64,000 bases of DNA from CAVQHY01 sp963712465 (GTDB taxonomy: Bacteria; Actinomycetota; Thermoleophilia; Gaiellales; Gaiellaceae): assembly GCA_963712465.1 (NCBI GenBank), contig CAVQHY010000007.1, forward strand, positions 119,517 through 183,516. The letters run 5' to 3'. Below are positions 63,884 to 64,000 of the stretch, in pieces (position 1 is the stretch's first letter; each line of letters starts with the position of its first letter). A model generated the notes under the pieces. That model ran no database searches. It saw only the letters and a program-made list of their open reading frames with translations, and was not told the DNA's origin. The translations under genes were made by a program, and so were the position numbers.

Positions 63884-64000
63884 GTGCCCTTCGCCGACTG
63901 CAACGGCTACTGGCTCTACTTCGAGCTCCAATGTCAAGCCGGATGTCAAGAATGTGAGTCCAACCCAGGGCATGCGAACGCTTCTCTCGAGGCCGCAAAG
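63884..64000 (+). pseudogene. Truncated alpha/beta-hydrolase N-terminus, copy 2 (runs off window)
   Basis: A GTG frame reading MPFADCNGYWLYFEL. It is close to identical to copy 1 over about 45 bp and then diverges into a Cys-rich stretch (CQAGCQECESNPG) that stays open to the window end. A 13/14-bp inverted repeat, ctttgcggcatcga at 63844-63857 against 63987-64000, brackets it. Whether the frame continues into a real gene cannot be seen here. Confidence 0.45.

Overview
The window is about 64 kb of very GC-rich DNA. Gene density is high, GTG starts are frequent, and many neighbouring genes share GTGA, ATGA or TAATG stop/start overlaps. The substrate-binding lipoprotein carries a twin-arginine signal. 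Together with the protein families present, this suggests a high-GC actinobacterium, possibly a soil or metagenomic Thermoleophilia-type lineage. The lineage is inferred from style and gene content, because no rRNA or other taxonomic marker lies in the window. No tRNA, rRNA, CRISPR array or intact insertion sequence was seen.

Layout, left to right. Positions 1-2937 (minus) hold a polyamine-type ABC transporter (permease fragment, ATPase, binding lipoprotein). Positions 3206-10992 hold an alpha/beta hydrolase, a MetE-like protein, a HerA-like ATPase, leuC-leuD, and GYD, DUF3891 and GNAT proteins. Positions 11022-18683 (minus) form a catabolic cluster: GntR regulator, CoA-transferase, HMG-CoA-lyase-like enzyme, HyuA, HyuB and an N-carbamoylsarcosine-amidase-like hydrolase. 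The last three resemble the ATP-dependent hydantoin/N-methylhydantoin route. Positions 19403-24707 (minus) are a tightly coupled MoxR/DUF58/VWA (Bat-like) operon. Positions 24779-28917 hold an MFS transporter, a beta-hydroxyacid dehydrogenase, a peroxiredoxin, a two-domain fasciclin protein and a small zinc-finger anti-sigma-like protein.

Positions 28914-34923 hold small-amide and ring hydrolases: two amidohydrolases, a GNAT-GAF fusion, a formamidase, an ornithine-cyclodeaminase-like protein that appears to start at CTG, and a cyclase. Positions 35061-53389 are mainly amino-acid biosynthesis: a threonine-synthase-like gene behind a clear SAM-I riboswitch, proA with a frameshifted proB, an Nramp transporter, ilvD, hom-thrC-thrB, ilvC and ilvB-ilvN. 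An isopropylmalate-dehydrogenase-like protein that seems to lack catalytic residues sits upstream of ilvB. Between ilvC and ilvN lies a DNA methyltransferase followed by a decayed gene, probably the remains of a restriction-modification system. Positions 53717-63643 hold gltB, a PQQ-type sugar dehydrogenase, a Tm-1-like protein and a large kinase-STAND-TPR regulator. The right end (63644-64000) holds two short repeated fragments of an alpha/beta-hydrolase N-terminus.

The branched-chain, leucine, threonine and proline genes and gltB make this largely a nitrogen and amino-acid metabolism region. The points most worth a second look are the SAM-riboswitch-controlled second threonine synthase, the broken restriction-modification locus, the degenerate LeuB homologue, and the hydantoinase/carbamoylsarcosine cluster with its palindromic operator.
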